Shown: positions 1 to 9,324, counted from the first letter of the stretch. The stretch is 41,249 nt of DNA from Sulfuritalea sp. (GCA_020048435.1 JAIFMO010000147.1:4577-45825); one strand, 5' to 3'. Notes: generated by a model from the sequence alone, not told the origin. Translations and numbers: made by a program.

Positions 1-2
1 GG

Positions 3-689
3 CACGCGCGACGCAAGTCGCGCCACTTCCGTGCTTACCAAGGTGTGGCGCGGGATTTCGCCCAGGAATTGCAGATCGACCCCTGGCTGATCAATCCCGA
101 ATTCGAGGTATGCGGCAAGATCAATTTTCACGAACGCACGGGCGAGGAATGCCTTGCCGCCAGCGTAGATACCCTGCTCTACCGCATCCGCGCCAAGTAT
201 CGGGAATACGGCATCGACCGCGAACCTTTCGTCATCGTCAAGGCCGACGCCGGCACCTACGGCATGGGTATCATGACGGTGAAGGACGCCAGCGAAGTGA
301 GAGACCTCAACCGCAAGCAGCGCAACAAGATGGCGGTGGTGAAGGAGGGTGTCTCGGTGTCCGAGGTCATCATCCAGGAAGGCGTGCCGACGGTCGAGAC
401 GGTGGATGAGGCCACGGCCGAGCCGGTGGTCTATATGATCGACCGCTATGTCGTCGGCGGCTTCTATCGCGTCAATACCCAGCGCGGCATCGACGAAAAC
501 CTCAACGCGCCCGGCATGCACTTCAAGCCGCTCGACTTCGAGACTGGCTGCACGCTACCCGATGCCCACCTGGCGCCCGACGCGCCGCCCAACCGTTTCT
601 ACGCCTACGGCGTGGTGGGGCGGCTGGCCTTGCTGGCGGCCGCGGTGGAAATGGAAGAAACCGCCACCACGCAAGCCGATGCGGGGTAG
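3..689 (+). CDS. gshA: glutamate--cysteine ligase, 3' part
   Basis: Catalyses the first step of glutathione synthesis, joining glutamate and cysteine with ATP. The frame is already open at the window edge (first full codon at 3), so the start lies outside and only about 228 C-terminal codons are present. The visible segment has the run VIVKADAGTYGMGIMTV, the phrase YMIDRYVVGGFYRVN and a tail about an aligned GMHFKPL stretch, all typical of the proteobacterial GshA family that differs from the E. coli enzyme. A GTG at 45 is only an internal codon: the upstream residues SRHFRAYQG read on naturally. The stop overlaps the start of apbE by 11 bases, suggesting translational coupling. Confidence 0.9.
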   Translation, partial: HARRKSRHFRAYQGVARDFAQELQIDPWLINPEFEVCGKINFHERTGEECLAASVDTLLYRIRAKYREYGIDREPFVIVKADAGTYGMGIMTVKDASEVRDLNRKQRNKMAVVKEGVSVSEVIIQEGVPTVETVDEATAEPVVYMIDRYVVGGFYRVNTQRGIDENLNAPGMHFKPLDFETGCTLPDAHLAPDAPPNRFYAYGVVGRLALLAAAVEMEETATTQADAG

Positions 690-1707
690 GCTGCCGCGCC
701 TGTTCGCCGCGGCGCTGGCAGCGGGATTGCTGCTGTTGCTGGCGGCCTGCGGGCGCGAGACGCTGCATTCGCAGGAATCCTACGTTTTCGGCACCCGGGT
801 CGAAGTGCTGGTATGGGACGCGGATGCCGCCACCGCCCGCGAAGCGACGGCCGCGGTATTGCGCGAGTTCGACCGACTGCATCGCGCGTATCACGCCTGG
901 CAACCCTCGGAACTGACCGCGCTGAATGAAGCCATCGCCGCCGGCCAAAGCCATGAAGTTTCCCCCGAACTCGCCAGCATGATCGCCGAGGCCAAGACGC
1001 TGGCGGCGCAGGGCGAGTATCTGTTCGACCCGGGCGTCGGGGCGCTGGTAAAGCTGTGGGGCTTTCACGACGACACCTTCAAGCCGCAATTGCCGGACGC
1101 GAACAAGCTGGCCGCGCTGGTCAAGGCCCGCCCATCGATCGCCAAGATCACACTGGCTGGCCGCCGTACCGCTAGCGCCGACTTTTCCGTGGCGCTCGAT
1201 TTCGGTGGCTATCTGAAGGGCGTGGCGCTGGATCGGGCCGCCGCCATCCTGAAGTCGAAAGGCATCGTTAATGCGCTCATCAACATCGGCGGCAATGTCA
1301 TGGCGCTGGGCAGCAAGGGCGGCACGGCGTGGCGGGTCGGCATCCAGCATCCGCGCCGAGCCGAGCCGCTGGCAACCCTGGACCTTCGCGACGGTGAAGC
1401 CATCGGTACCTCGGGCGACTATCAACGCTACTTCGAGCTGGACGGTCGTCGCTATTGCCACCTGATTGACCCGCGTACCGCCATGCCGGCCACCGGCACA
1501 CAGGCGCTGACCGTGCTGATCCCGCCCGGCGCGAGCGCCGGCATGCGCTCAGACGCACTGAGCAAGCCGCTGTTCATTGCCGGCGATGACTGGCGGCGAT
1601 TGCTGACGCCACTGGGGGTAACCCAGGCTTTGCGCATCGACGCCGCCGGCCGGGTGGAGATGACAGACGCCCTGCGTCCGCGCCTCAAGTTAGAATCGCA
1701 CCCATGA
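679..1707 (+). CDS. apbE: FAD:protein FMN transferase (lipoprotein)
   Basis: Attaches FMN covalently to threonine residues of periplasmic flavoproteins such as Nqr/Rnf or NosR-type subunits. I start it at the ATG at 679, since this gives a lipoprotein signal (RLPR, hydrophobic core, lipobox LAAC with Cys24); the longer in-frame extension upstream merely overlaps gshA. Family marks are DFGGYLKGVALD, NALINIGGN and HLIDPRTAMPA near the C terminus. The last normally reads DPRTG in the family, so the Gly to Ala change is slightly unusual. Length 342 residues is normal. No flavinylated target is encoded in the window. A copy of the dispersed repeat lies inside the gene at 1163. Confidence 0.9.
   Translation: MRGRLPRLFAAALAAGLLLLLAACGRETLHSQESYVFGTRVEVLVWDADAATAREATAAVLREFDRLHRAYHAWQPSELTALNEAIAAGQSHEVSPELASMIAEAKTLAAQGEYLFDPGVGALVKLWGFHDDTFKPQLPDANKLAALVKARPSIAKITLAGRRTASADFSVALDFGGYLKGVALDRAAAILKSKGIVNALINIGGNVMALGSKGGTAWRVGIQHPRRAEPLATLDLRDGEAIGTSGDYQRYFELDGRRYCHLIDPRTAMPATGTQALTVLIPPGASAGMRSDALSKPLFIAGDDWRRLLTPLGVTQALRIDAAGRVEMTDALRPRLKLESHP
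1163..1186 (+). repeat. dispersed 24-bp repeat, copy 1 (in apbE)
   Basis: Reads GCCGTACCGCTAGCGCCGAC then TTTT. It matches five other sites in the window exactly or with one to three changes. Here it is translated in apbE as the RRTASADFS segment just before the conserved DFGGYLKG motif. Confidence 0.8.
1691..1703 (+). promoter_or_regulatory. -10 element of a possible leaderless promoter for the PTS genes
   Basis: TAGAAT at 1691-1696 stands seven bases before the ATG at 1704 (CGCACCC between). Transcription from this -10 would start at or next to the ATG. There is no clear Shine-Dalgarno before that ATG and no good -35. The HIT gene at 6331 has the same arrangement with the same CGCACCC spacer. 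Confidence 0.4.
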
Positions 1708-2093
1708 TCGGCCTGTTTCTCATTACCCATAGCACCTACGGCGAGTCGCTGATCCAGTGCGCCTGCCATGTGCTCAACAAACGCCCGCCGCAGATCGCGC
1801 AACTCGGCGTCGCCGCGCAGGACGACCCTCTCGACCTGCTGCCGCTGGCGCGCCAGTTGGTTGGCTGTGTCGATGACGGCGACGGGGTGCTGCTACTGAC
1901 CGACATCTACGGCGCCACGCCGGCCAACCTGGCCCTGAAACTGCTGGAGCCCGGCCGCATCGAAGGCGTGGCCGGCGCCAACCTGCCCATGCTGTTGCGC
2001 GCGATCACCTATCGCGACAAGGACATGGGCACGCTGCTGGCCAAAGTCATCACGGGCGGTCGCGACGGTGTGCTCAACATGTTGAATCATTAA
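1704..2093 (+). CDS. PTS EIIA component, mannose/fructose (Man) family
   Basis: Phosphoryl acceptor in a phosphotransferase relay, taking phosphate from HPr. The N terminus GLFLITHSTYGESL carries His9, the expected phosphorylation site of EIIA-Man proteins, and LLLTDIYGATPANLA is the second family signature. At 129 residues it is a stand-alone A domain with no fused IIB. It overlaps the apbE stop by four bases and precedes ptsH by nine. No IIB, IIC or IID permease lies nearby, so a signalling rather than a sugar-import role is inferred, as in other betaproteobacteria with incomplete PTS. Confidence 0.88.
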   Translation: MIGLFLITHSTYGESLIQCACHVLNKRPPQIAQLGVAAQDDPLDLLPLARQLVGCVDDGDGVLLLTDIYGATPANLALKLLEPGRIEGVAGANLPMLLRAITYRDKDMGTLLAKVITGGRDGVLNMLNH

Positions 2094-2102
2094 GGATTGT
2101 CA

Positions 2103-2372
2103 ATGCCGCGCGATGAAGTCGAAATCGTCAACAAGCTCGGGCTGCATGCCCGCGCCTCGGCCCGTCTCACCCAGCTGGCCGGCACCTATCCGTGCGAAGT
2201 CTGGATGGAGCGCAACAGCCGCCGCATCAACGCCAAAAGCATCATGGGCGTAATGATGCTCGCCGCCGGCAAGGGGGCGAAGGTGATCATCGACACCGAG
2301 GGCGACCGGGCCGACGAGGCCATGACGGCGCTCAAGCGGCTGGTGGCCGATCGTTTCGGCGAAGACGAATGA
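2103..2372 (+). CDS. ptsH: phosphocarrier protein HPr
   Basis: Carries phosphate from EI to EIIA. The ATG at 2103, six bases after AAGGA, is chosen over an upstream TTG at 2097 because it places the active-site histidine exactly at His15 (LGLHARAS) and the regulatory serine exactly at Ser46 (NAKSIMGVM), the canonical HPr numbering. The protein has 89 residues. Retention of the Ser46 motif implies control by an HPr kinase/phosphorylase encoded elsewhere. Its stop overlaps the ptsI start by four bases (ATGA). Confidence 0.95.
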   Translation: MPRDEVEIVNKLGLHARASARLTQLAGTYPCEVWMERNSRRINAKSIMGVMMLAAGKGAKVIIDTEGDRADEAMTALKRLVADRFGEDE

Positions 2373-4114
2373 CATTTTCCCTGCATGGTCTGGCGGTATC
2401 GGCCGGCATCGCGATCGGCCGGGCGCATCTTGTCTCGCATGCCACGCTTGAGGTAGCCCAATTCGTCATGCGCGAGCGCGACGTGCCGGACGAGGTGCTG
2501 CGCTTCGAGAAGGCGCTGGAGACGGTGCGGATCGAGCTGGAGGCGGTGCGCGGCGAGGCCAGTTCTTCAGGCGCGCTGGCGGAGCTGGCATCCTTCGTCG
2601 ACATCCACGTCATGATCCTTTCCGATCCGCTGCTCGCCGAGGTGCCGAAGCTGGCCATCCGCGAACGCCGCTGCAACGCCGAGTGGGCGCTGGTGCAGCA
2701 GATGGAAGAGCTTGTCGGCCATTTCGACACCATCGATGACGCCTATCTGCGCGAGCGGCGCCACGACATTGTGCAGGTGGTCGAACGCGTGCTGAAGGTG
2801 CTGACCGGTCAGCCGCGCAAGATTAGCCGGCGAGGCAAGTCAGGCGAGAAGGACGAGGGCGAACTGATCATCGTCGCCCACGACTTATCGCCGGCCGACA
2901 CCATCCAGTTCAAAAATCTCAAGATCGGCGGCTTCGTCACCGACCTCGGCGGCGCCACCTCGCATACCGCCATCGTCGCGCGCAGCCTGGCCATCCCTGC
3001 CGTGGTCGGCCTCCACCACGCGCGCGCGCTGGTGCGCGACAACGACCTGCTGATCATCGACGGCCGCCGGGGGGTGCTCATCGTCGGGCCAGATGCCCGC
3101 GTGCTCGAAGAATATCGCCTGCGCAAGACCGAACTGGAACTCGAACGCTCCAAGCTGAAACGTCTCAAGTCAGCCAAATCCGAGATGCTCGACGGCGAGG
3201 AAGTCGCGCTGCTGGCCAATATCGAACTGCCGCAGGACGTGGTGCAGGTGAAACAGGTCGATGCAGCGGGTATCGGGCTGTTCCGTACCGAATTCCTGTT
3301 CATGAACCGCGACGACCTGCCGAGCGAGGACGAACAGTACGAGGCCTACCGCGCCGTCGCCAAAGCCATGGGCCACAGGCCGGTCACCATCCGCACGCTC
3401 GATATCGGTGCCGACAAGCAGGCGCGCGCGCTGCGCGATACCGGCGAGCGACAGGAGCCAAACCCGGCGCTGGGTCTGCGCGCGATCCGCTACTGCCTGG
3501 CCGATCCGCTGCTGTTCCTGAGGCAGTTACGCGCCATTCTGCGCGCTTCGCAACACGGTCGCATGCATATCCTCATCCCCATGCTGGCCCATGTTTTCGA
3601 GATCGATCAGACCTTGTCGATGATCGAACTGGCCAAGATGCAGTTGCGCAACGAACGCATCAAGTTCGACGAAAACGTGGCCGTGGGCGGCATGATCGAG
3701 ATTCCGGCGGCCGCGCTGATGCTCGGCCCCTTCCTCAAGCGGCTGAGTTTTCTCTCGATCGGCACCAATGACCTGATTCAGTACACGCTGGCGATCGACC
3801 GCACCGACGAGGCGGTTTCCCATCTTTACGATCCGCTGCATCCGGCGGTGCTGCGGCTGATCGCACAGACAATCCAGGCTGGCGCCCGCGCCGAAATCCC
3901 CGTGGCCGTCTGCGGTGAAATGGCCGGCGACCCGTCGCTCACCCATCTCCTGCTGGGTATGGGCCTGCGCCAGTTCTCGATGCACCCCGCGCAGATTCTG
4001 GAGGTCAAGCAGCAGGTGGTGATGGCCGATGCCGAGCAACTCACCGCCAAGGTGTCGCGCATCCTGCGCTGCGACGAGCCAGAGAAAATTCGCGAAATGA
4101 TGGAGCGGCTGTGA
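2369..4114 (+). CDS. ptsI: phosphoenolpyruvate--protein phosphotransferase (PTS enzyme I)
   Basis: Transfers phosphate from PEP to HPr. The start at 2369 gives 581 residues, the usual EI length, and starts [17 protein letters not shown] as in the family; the open frame further upstream is antiparallel coding noise over ptsH. The phosphorylated histidine is His199 in [12 protein letters not shown], the PEP-binding region shows [13 protein letters not shown] and [16 protein letters not shown], and the catalytic cysteine is Cys515 in [11 protein letters not shown]. All catalytic landmarks are intact. It is coupled by overlap to ptsH upstream and by one shared base to metX downstream. Confidence 0.95.
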   Translation: MTFSLHGLAVSAGIAIGRAHLVSHATLEVAQFVMRERDVPDEVLRFEKALETVRIELEAVRGEASSSGALAELASFVDIHVMILSDPLLAEVPKLAIRERRCNAEWALVQQMEELVGHFDTIDDAYLRERRHDIVQVVERVLKVLTGQPRKISRRGKSGEKDEGELIIVAHDLSPADTIQFKNLKIGGFVTDLGGATSHTAIVARSLAIPAVVGLHHARALVRDNDLLIIDGRRGVLIVGPDARVLEEYRLRKTELELERSKLKRLKSAKSEMLDGEEVALLANIELPQDVVQVKQVDAAGIGLFRTEFLFMNRDDLPSEDEQYEAYRAVAKAMGHRPVTIRTLDIGADKQARALRDTGERQEPNPALGLRAIRYCLADPLLFLRQLRAILRASQHGRMHILIPMLAHVFEIDQTLSMIELAKMQLRNERIKFDENVAVGGMIEIPAAALMLGPFLKRLSFLSIGTNDLIQYTLAIDRTDEAVSHLYDPLHPAVLRLIAQTIQAGARAEIPVAVCGEMAGDPSLTHLLLGMGLRQFSMHPAQILEVKQQVVMADAEQLTAKVSRILRCDEPEKIREMMERL

Positions 4115-5244
4115 TGCCTGCGCACAGCGTAGGACTGGTCGCAGCGCAAAGCGCCCGTTTCGACGCGCCGCTGGTTCTCAAGAGCGGCGCCGTCGTGCCG
4201 GCCTACGAGCTGGTCTATGAGACTTACGGCACGCTCAACGCGGCTAAGTCCAACGCCATCCTGATTTGCCATGCGCTGTCCGGCCATCACCATGTCGCCG
4301 GCTACACCGATCCCGAGCACATCAAGGAAACGCTGGGCTGGTGGGACAACATGATCGGTCCCGGCAAGCCGCTCGACACCAGGAAATTTTTTGTCGTCGG
4401 CGTAAATAATCTTGGGGGTTGCCACGGCTCGACCGGGCCGTCGTCGCTCAATCCGGCCACCGGCCACCCTTGGGGCGCCGACTTTCCGCTGGTCACTGTC
4501 GAGGACTGGGTACGGGCGCAGGCGCGCCTGGCCGACCGCCTCGGTATTGACGCCTGGGCGGCAGTGATGGGTGGCAGTCTGGGTGGCATGCAGGCGCTGC
4601 AATGGGCCATCGACCAACCCGAGCGCGTGCGCCATGCGGCGGTGATCGCGGCGGCCCCCCGGCTCACGGCGGAGAACATCGCCTTCAACGACGTCGCCCG
4701 CCAGGCCATCCTGACCGATCCCGATTTTCACGGCGGCAACTTCTACCAGCACCACACCAAGCCCGCGCGCGGCCTGCGGCTGGCGCGCATGCTGGGCCAT
4801 ATCACGTATCTCTCCGACGACCAGATGGCCGAAAAATTCGGCCGTAAGCTCAAGAACGATGCCATCGACTATGGCTATGGTGTCGAGTTCGAAATCGAAT
4901 CCTACCTGCGCTATCAGGGTGACAAGTTCGCCAGCTGGTTCGACGCCAACACCTACCTGTTGATGACCAAGGCGCTCGATTATTTCGATCCGGCCCATGC
5001 CACCGACGGCAACCTGGCGGCGGCGCTGGCGCGGGCGCGGGCGAAGTTCCTCGTCATTTCCTTTACCACCGACTGGCGTTTTTCGCCGGCGAGATCGCGC
5101 AAGATCGTCAATGCCCTGGTGCGCAACGGCCAGGACGTGGCCTATGCCAGCATCGCCTCGCAACACGGCCACGACTCCTTCCTGATGATGGACGCGCAGT
5201 ACCACGCGATCGTACGGGCCTACATGGAGCGGATCGCGGCATGA
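4114..5244 (+). CDS. metX: homoserine O-acyltransferase (MetX)
   Basis: Activates homoserine with an acyl group at the start of methionine synthesis. It is an alpha/beta hydrolase of 376 residues with nucleophile Ser155 in GGSLGGMQ, Asp320 in TTDWRFSP and His353 in QHGHDSFL, the complete MetX triad. The ATG at 4114 overlaps the ptsI stop by one base; a GTG one codon earlier is possible. Several betaproteobacterial MetX proteins use succinyl-CoA rather than acetyl-CoA, and the sequence alone does not let me choose between them. The next gene, metW, overlaps by four bases, the normal MetX partner arrangement. Confidence 0.93.
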   Translation: MPAHSVGLVAAQSARFDAPLVLKSGAVVPAYELVYETYGTLNAAKSNAILICHALSGHHHVAGYTDPEHIKETLGWWDNMIGPGKPLDTRKFFVVGVNNLGGCHGSTGPSSLNPATGHPWGADFPLVTVEDWVRAQARLADRLGIDAWAAVMGGSLGGMQALQWAIDQPERVRHAAVIAAAPRLTAENIAFNDVARQAILTDPDFHGGNFYQHHTKPARGLRLARMLGHITYLSDDQMAEKFGRKLKNDAIDYGYGVEFEIESYLRYQGDKFASWFDANTYLLMTKALDYFDPAHATDGNLAAALARARAKFLVISFTTDWRFSPARSRKIVNALVRNGQDVAYASIASQHGHDSFLMMDAQYHAIVRAYMERIAA

Positions 5245-5846
5245 CCGAAAACGCCATCACCCTCGGACGACCCGACTTCGACGCCATCGCCGAATGGGTG
5301 CAGCCGCAAGAGCGCGTGCTCGATCTCGGCTGCGGCGACGGCTCGCTGCTTCAACTGCTGATCGAATCGCGCGGGGCCCGCGGTTGGGGCGTCGAAATCG
5401 ACCCACAAGGCGTGCTGGCAGCCATCAGGAACGGCATCAACGTGATCCAGAGCGATCTCGATGCCGGCCTTTCCGGTTTCGAGGACGGCGCCTTCGAGCA
5501 TGTCGTGCTGTCGCGCACGCTGCAAACCGTGCGCAACACCCAGCAGATCATCACGGAAATGCTGCGGGTGGGGCGCGAGGCGGTTGTCTCCTTTCCCAAC
5601 TTCGCCTACTGGAAGAACCGCATGGCCGTGCTGAACGGCCACATGCCGCTGTCGGAAGACCTGCCTTACCAGTGGTTCAACACGCCCAACGTGCGCTTTT
5701 TTACCATCGCCGACTTCGATGCGCTCTGTGCCGAGATGGCTATCGTCGTGCAAGAGCGCATGGTGTTCGACGAAAAGGGCAATCGCGTGCTGGAAGAGGA
5801 AAACTTCCTCGGCAGCCTCGCCGTCTATCGGCTGGCACGCCGGTAA
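5241..5846 (+). CDS. metW: methionine biosynthesis protein MetW
   Basis: MetW is a SAM-methyltransferase-fold protein that in betaproteobacteria accompanies MetX and is needed for full homoserine acylation. The protein has 201 residues, the Rossmann motif [15 protein letters not shown] near the N terminus, and the MetW-typical segments [24 protein letters not shown] and [11 protein letters not shown]. Its ATGA start overlap with metX supports co-translation. Nothing looks damaged. Confidence 0.93.
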   Translation: MTENAITLGRPDFDAIAEWVQPQERVLDLGCGDGSLLQLLIESRGARGWGVEIDPQGVLAAIRNGINVIQSDLDAGLSGFEDGAFEHVVLSRTLQTVRNTQQIITEMLRVGREAVVSFPNFAYWKNRMAVLNGHMPLSEDLPYQWFNTPNVRFFTIADFDALCAEMAIVVQERMVFDEKGNRVLEEENFLGSLAVYRLARR

Positions 5847-5853
5847 CGCGGTC

Positions 5854-6273
5854 ATGAAGCAGGCCACCGTCACACTTGCCATCGAGACCCACGGTCGCGG
5901 TCTCGTCGAGATCACCGCAGCCGCCGGAGACTTCGTTCGCGGCAGCGGGATCACCGAAGGACTGCTCACCGTGTTCTGCCGCCACACCTCGGCCTCGCTG
6001 CTGATCCAGGAAAACGCCGATCCCGATGTGCGCCATGACCTCGATGCCTTTTTCGCCCGGCTCTCGCCTGACGGCGTACCAGGCTGGCGCCACAATAATG
6101 AAGGGCCGGACGACATGTCGGCGCACATCCGTTCGGCACTGACACAAACCAGCATCGCCATCCCCCTGCTCGCGGGACAACTGGCAATGGGAAGCTGGCA
6201 AGGTCTTTTTCTATGGGAACACCGCACCCGGCCGCACCGGCGCGAAGTCGTGCTACACCTCATCGGCGAATAG
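5854..6273 (+). CDS. YjbQ/UPF0047 family protein (secondary thiamine-phosphate synthase type)
   Basis: Small enzyme family with secondary thiamine-phosphate synthase activity reported for E. coli YjbQ; the main physiological role is uncertain. I start at the ATG at 5854, seven bases after the metW stop, giving 139 residues. Family signatures are FCRHTSASLLIQENADPDV and WRHNNEGPDDMSAHI, followed by GSWQGLFLWEHR at the C terminus. The conserved histidines expected for metal binding are present. It probably belongs to the metX-metW transcript. Confidence 0.88.
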   Translation: MKQATVTLAIETHGRGLVEITAAAGDFVRGSGITEGLLTVFCRHTSASLLIQENADPDVRHDLDAFFARLSPDGVPGWRHNNEGPDDMSAHIRSALTQTSIAIPLLAGQLAMGSWQGLFLWEHRTRPHRREVVLHLIGE

Positions 6274-6317
6274 CGGGGCGGGCCGGAACCGGATGCGCAT
6301 TCCCGGCCGAATCGGTT

Positions 6318-6330
6318 TATGCTCGCACCC
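6318..6330 (+). promoter_or_regulatory. -10 element of a possible leaderless promoter for the HIT gene
   Basis: TATGCT at 6318-6323 is followed by CGCACCC and then the ATG at 6331, the same geometry as at 1691. The earlier ATG at 6319 lies inside this hexamer and is therefore a less likely start. No Shine-Dalgarno is visible. Confidence 0.35.
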
Positions 6331-6765
6331 ATGAGCAATTGCCCACTCTGCGACGCCCCCGGCGGTGAAATACTCTGGCAGGACGAAACCTGCCGGGTAG
6401 TGCTGGTCGGCGGCGACGAGGGACGCGACTTCCCAGGTTTCTGCCGCGCGATCTGGCGCGAGCATGTCGCCGAAATGAGCGACCTGGCGCCTGCTTCACG
6501 CCGCCATCTGATGAACGTGGTGTTCGCCTGCGAACTGGCCGTGCGCGAGACAATGCAGCCGGACAAGATCAACCTGGCCAGCCTTGGCAATGTCGTGCCG
6601 CACCTGCATTGGCACGTCATTCCACGCTGGACTGATGACAGCCGCTTTCCGGCGCCCGTCTGGCTGCCCCTCATCCGCGCTGGTGCCGTACCGCTAGCGC
6701 CGACTTTTCTGGGCCTGCGCGCTGCCTTCGTCCGCGCCTTGGCCGAACTGCAAGCGGAGCCCTGA
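6331..6765 (+). CDS. HIT family nucleotide-binding hydrolase
   Basis: Histidine-triad protein, a family that hydrolyses nucleotide conjugates (AMP-linked or dinucleoside polyphosphates); the exact substrate is unknown. The triad HLHWHVIPR is intact near the middle of the 144-residue protein, preceded by NLASLGNVVP. The N terminus has CPLCDAP, a Cys pair common in HIT proteins. I prefer the start at 6331 to the ATG at 6319 because the latter falls in a -10-like hexamer. The C-terminal segment AVPLAPTFL is encoded by a copy of the dispersed repeat. The next gene starts at the base right after the stop. Confidence 0.88.
   Translation: MSNCPLCDAPGGEILWQDETCRVVLVGGDEGRDFPGFCRAIWREHVAEMSDLAPASRRHLMNVVFACELAVRETMQPDKINLASLGNVVPHLHWHVIPRWTDDSRFPAPVWLPLIRAGAVPLAPTFLGLRAAFVRALAELQAEP
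6685..6708 (+). repeat. dispersed 24-bp repeat, copy 2 (in HIT gene)
   Basis: Identical over GCCGTACCGCTAGCGCCGAC plus TTTT to copy 1. Here it is read in a different frame (AVPLAPTF) from the apbE copy (RRTASADF). Confidence 0.8.
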
Positions 6766-8421
6766 ATGACCTTTGATCTTCCTGAAACCGGTACCGAACA
6801 GAAACCGGCCTTCACCAACGCCACCGAATGCCGCGCCTGGCTGGAAACGCAGCCGCTGACCAATCTGGTGCAGATGCAGGCGCAGTTGTTACGGCAGCTC
6901 AACCAGTTGAACCGCTACCGGCTGCCCGCCACCGAGCGCCTGGCCATACTCGAATTGCTGCGCGAACCGGTGTTCTCGACGCAAGAGGACAACGCCCGCA
7001 AATTCGCCGGCCGGCCGCTGCCACTGTCGCCGCCCGAGCAAGCCGCCTTCGACACCAGCCTGTCGATCTGGAACGCGCTGGTCATCGGCTACCTGCATTG
7101 CCTCGCCGCCTGCGTGGCCAACGAACCCGGCATGAAGGCAAACTGGCCGTTGGCGGCGCAACGGGCGCTGGCGGCGCTGGTCACCGTGCAGATCGAAACA
7201 GCCCGCGGCGGCCGCGCGCCCCCCGCCGGCTACTGGCTAACCCTGCACACAACTTATGCCACCGCCGAAAAGGCCGGTGTCGCCGAGCAGGAAGTGGCCG
7301 ATACGCTGCGCATGGGCCGCAACCCGGCGACGGCCACGGCCACCTGGGTTGAAGGGCTGTTGCTGCACATCGCCAGTCCCTACGAAATGCAGCAGCGTCA
7401 GGTGGGCTGGGTGGCGCGCTGGGCGCGCCGCTGGGCGCCCAAGGTGCGCCCTTTTACGGCGCCACCGACGCTGTCGGCCCGCGCCATTCCGCTTTGCGTC
7501 GATGTAGACGCCGACCTGCCGGCGGGTTATCAACCCAGGTTCGTGCCGGGCGCTCGCTTCCTCGACACCGCTGCCCTGCGCGAGAGCCTCAAGAAGCGGG
7601 TGGTCATGCTCGAACGCGGCGATGCGCCGAAAGACCTGCAACTCGGCGAGGACTGCACCCAACCGCTCTGCCAGCAGGTGCTGATCCAGATGTACTACCG
7701 CTGGTGCAAGGGCGGCGCGCTGCGCAAGCATGAACGGCGGCCCGCCAGCGGCACCTGTACCATCGTCGGCGGCGTCGAAGCGATTCATTACTATATGTCG
7801 GGCCGCAAGCCTTTCGCGCAGCCGGGCATCGCGGTGACCGATACCCAGATTCGCCGCCAGCGCGACGAGATTGCCACCTTTGGTCGCGTCAAGGAAGTCG
7901 CGCCGAAAATGGATAATTTCAGCGAGCAGCACGGCTTCATGATCGAGGAATGGGAGGTCATGGAGGAATGGCACATGCTCGACCAGTCCGCCACCGGCGT
8001 GCGCATCTCGCGTTCTCTGGCCAAGACGGGGCACCGCTTCGGCGGCGGCCAACTGGTTGCGGTGCGGCCGAGCGACGCCAAGGCGCTGTTGCTGGGCAGC
8101 CTGCGCTGGGCCATGATCGACGCCAAGGATGCGCTCCAGGCCGGCGTGCAGATAATCGCCGGCAAGCCGCAACCGGTATCGGTACGCGGCACCGGACTGG
8201 ATGCGCTGCGCGAGAAATACAGCCCCGGTTTCATACTGCCCGCCGTGGCCGCGTTGTCCGAACCTGGCAGCATCGTCATCCCGCCCGGCTGGTTCAAGCT
8301 AAACCGCGTGCTTGAGGTTTATATGGACAAACCCGGCCAGGTAAGACTGATCGGACTGCTCGACCGTGGCATGGATTTCGAACGGGCGACCTACGAGACC
8401 CTGACCAGCCTGACCGGCTAA
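6766..8421 (+). CDS. uncharacterised 551-residue protein with PilZ-like signatures
   Basis: I do not recognise a named family for the whole protein. It has no signal peptide or membrane segment and should be cytoplasmic. The N-terminal half is alpha-helical and Ala/Leu-rich (LVQMQAQLLRQLNQLNRY). In the C-terminal half there is HERRPASGT with Arg324-Arg325 and, about 80 residues on, DQSATGVRIS (Asp406, Ser408, Gly411), which resembles the RxxxR plus DxSxxG pattern of PilZ c-di-GMP receptors, although the gap is longer than usual. The ATG at 6766 abuts the HIT stop, so it is probably co-transcribed. It converges on purU with a three-base gap. A c-di-GMP role is inference only. Confidence 0.75.
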   Translation: MTFDLPETGTEQKPAFTNATECRAWLETQPLTNLVQMQAQLLRQLNQLNRYRLPATERLAILELLREPVFSTQEDNARKFAGRPLPLSPPEQAAFDTSLSIWNALVIGYLHCLAACVANEPGMKANWPLAAQRALAALVTVQIETARGGRAPPAGYWLTLHTTYATAEKAGVAEQEVADTLRMGRNPATATATWVEGLLLHIASPYEMQQRQVGWVARWARRWAPKVRPFTAPPTLSARAIPLCVDVDADLPAGYQPRFVPGARFLDTAALRESLKKRVVMLERGDAPKDLQLGEDCTQPLCQQVLIQMYYRWCKGGALRKHERRPASGTCTIVGGVEAIHYYMSGRKPFAQPGIAVTDTQIRRQRDEIATFGRVKEVAPKMDNFSEQHGFMIEEWEVMEEWHMLDQSATGVRISRSLAKTGHRFGGGQLVAVRPSDAKALLLGSLRWAMIDAKDALQAGVQIIAGKPQPVSVRGTGLDALREKYSPGFILPAVAALSEPGSIVIPPGWFKLNRVLEVYMDKPGQVRLIGLLDRGMDFERATYETLTSLTG

Positions 8422-8424
8422 CTA

Positions 8425-9324
8425 TTAGCGGAAGACGATGGTCTTGTTGCCGTGCATTAGCACACGGTCTTCGAGGTGGTAGCGCAGTCCGCGCGCCAGC
8501 ACGGTCTTTTCGATGTCCTTGCCGTAGCGCACCATGTCCTCGGGCGAATCCGAGTGGTCGATGCGGATCACATCCTGATCAACAATCGGACCCTGATCGA
8601 GTTCGCTCGTCACATAGTGGCAGGTGGCGCCGATCAGCTTGACGCCGCGTTGCCACGCCTGGTGGTAGGGCTTGGCGCCGACGAAGGAGGGCAGGAAACT
8701 GTGGTGGATGTTGAGTATCTTGCCCGGGTGGGCGGCGCACAGTTCCGGCGAAAGAATCTGCATGTAGCGGGCCAGCACCATGGTGTCGCCGCGCGACTCT
8801 TCGAATAGGCGCTGCACTTCGGCATAGGCCTGCCGCTTGTTCTCCGGCCGGGTGTTGTCGATCGGCACATGGTGGAAGGGAATGCCGTGCCACTCGACGA
8901 AGCCCCTGAAGGTATCGTGGTTCGAGATGACGCAGGGAATCTCGATGTCGAGTTCCTTCGATTGCCAGCGCGCCAGCAGGTCGTAGAGGCAATGTTCCTG
9001 TTTCGACACCAGCACGACGACGCGCTTTTTCACCGCGCTGTCGCTGATATTCCAGTCCATGGCCAGTTCGGCCGCGATGGGACGAAACCGGTCGCGAAAC
9101 TCGGACAACATGAAAGGCAGCGAATCGGCCTTGACCTCGATGCGCATGAAATAGCGCGCCGGCCGGCCGGGGGCGCCCGGCTGATCTTCGGTTGCATCGT
9201 CGGCGTGGAAGCTCGATTCGAGAATCCAGCCCTGATGCTCGGCGATGAAGCCGGTAACGCGGGCGATGATGCCCGTGCGGTCGGGGCAGGAGGCGGCGAG
9301 CGTGTAGAAACGGTCGCGATGCAT
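8425..9324 (-). CDS. purU: formyltetrahydrofolate deformylase
   Basis: Hydrolyses 10-formyl-tetrahydrofolate to formate and tetrahydrofolate, balancing the one-carbon pool. It has 299 residues: an N-terminal ACT domain (SCPDRTGIIARVTGF) and a C-terminal formyltransferase fold with the Asn-His-Ser site in NIHHSFLPSF, GAKPYHQAW, and the catalytic Asp region ELDQGPIVDQD. The ATGA overlap with the upstream thrH stop indicates a two-gene operon. It is complete and unremarkable. Confidence 0.94.
   Translation of the reverse strand: MHRDRFYTLAASCPDRTGIIARVTGFIAEHQGWILESSFHADDATEDQPGAPGRPARYFMRIEVKADSLPFMLSEFRDRFRPIAAELAMDWNISDSAVKKRVVVLVSKQEHCLYDLLARWQSKELDIEIPCVISNHDTFRGFVEWHGIPFHHVPIDNTRPENKRQAYAEVQRLFEESRGDTMVLARYMQILSPELCAAHPGKILNIHHSFLPSFVGAKPYHQAWQRGVKLIGATCHYVTSELDQGPIVDQDVIRIDHSDSPEDMVRYGKDIEKTVLARGLRYHLEDRVLMHGNKTIVFR

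Noticed and set aside
2097-2102. TTG start for ptsH
   Set aside because: Would shift the active-site residues from His15/Ser46 and sits on the ribosome site.
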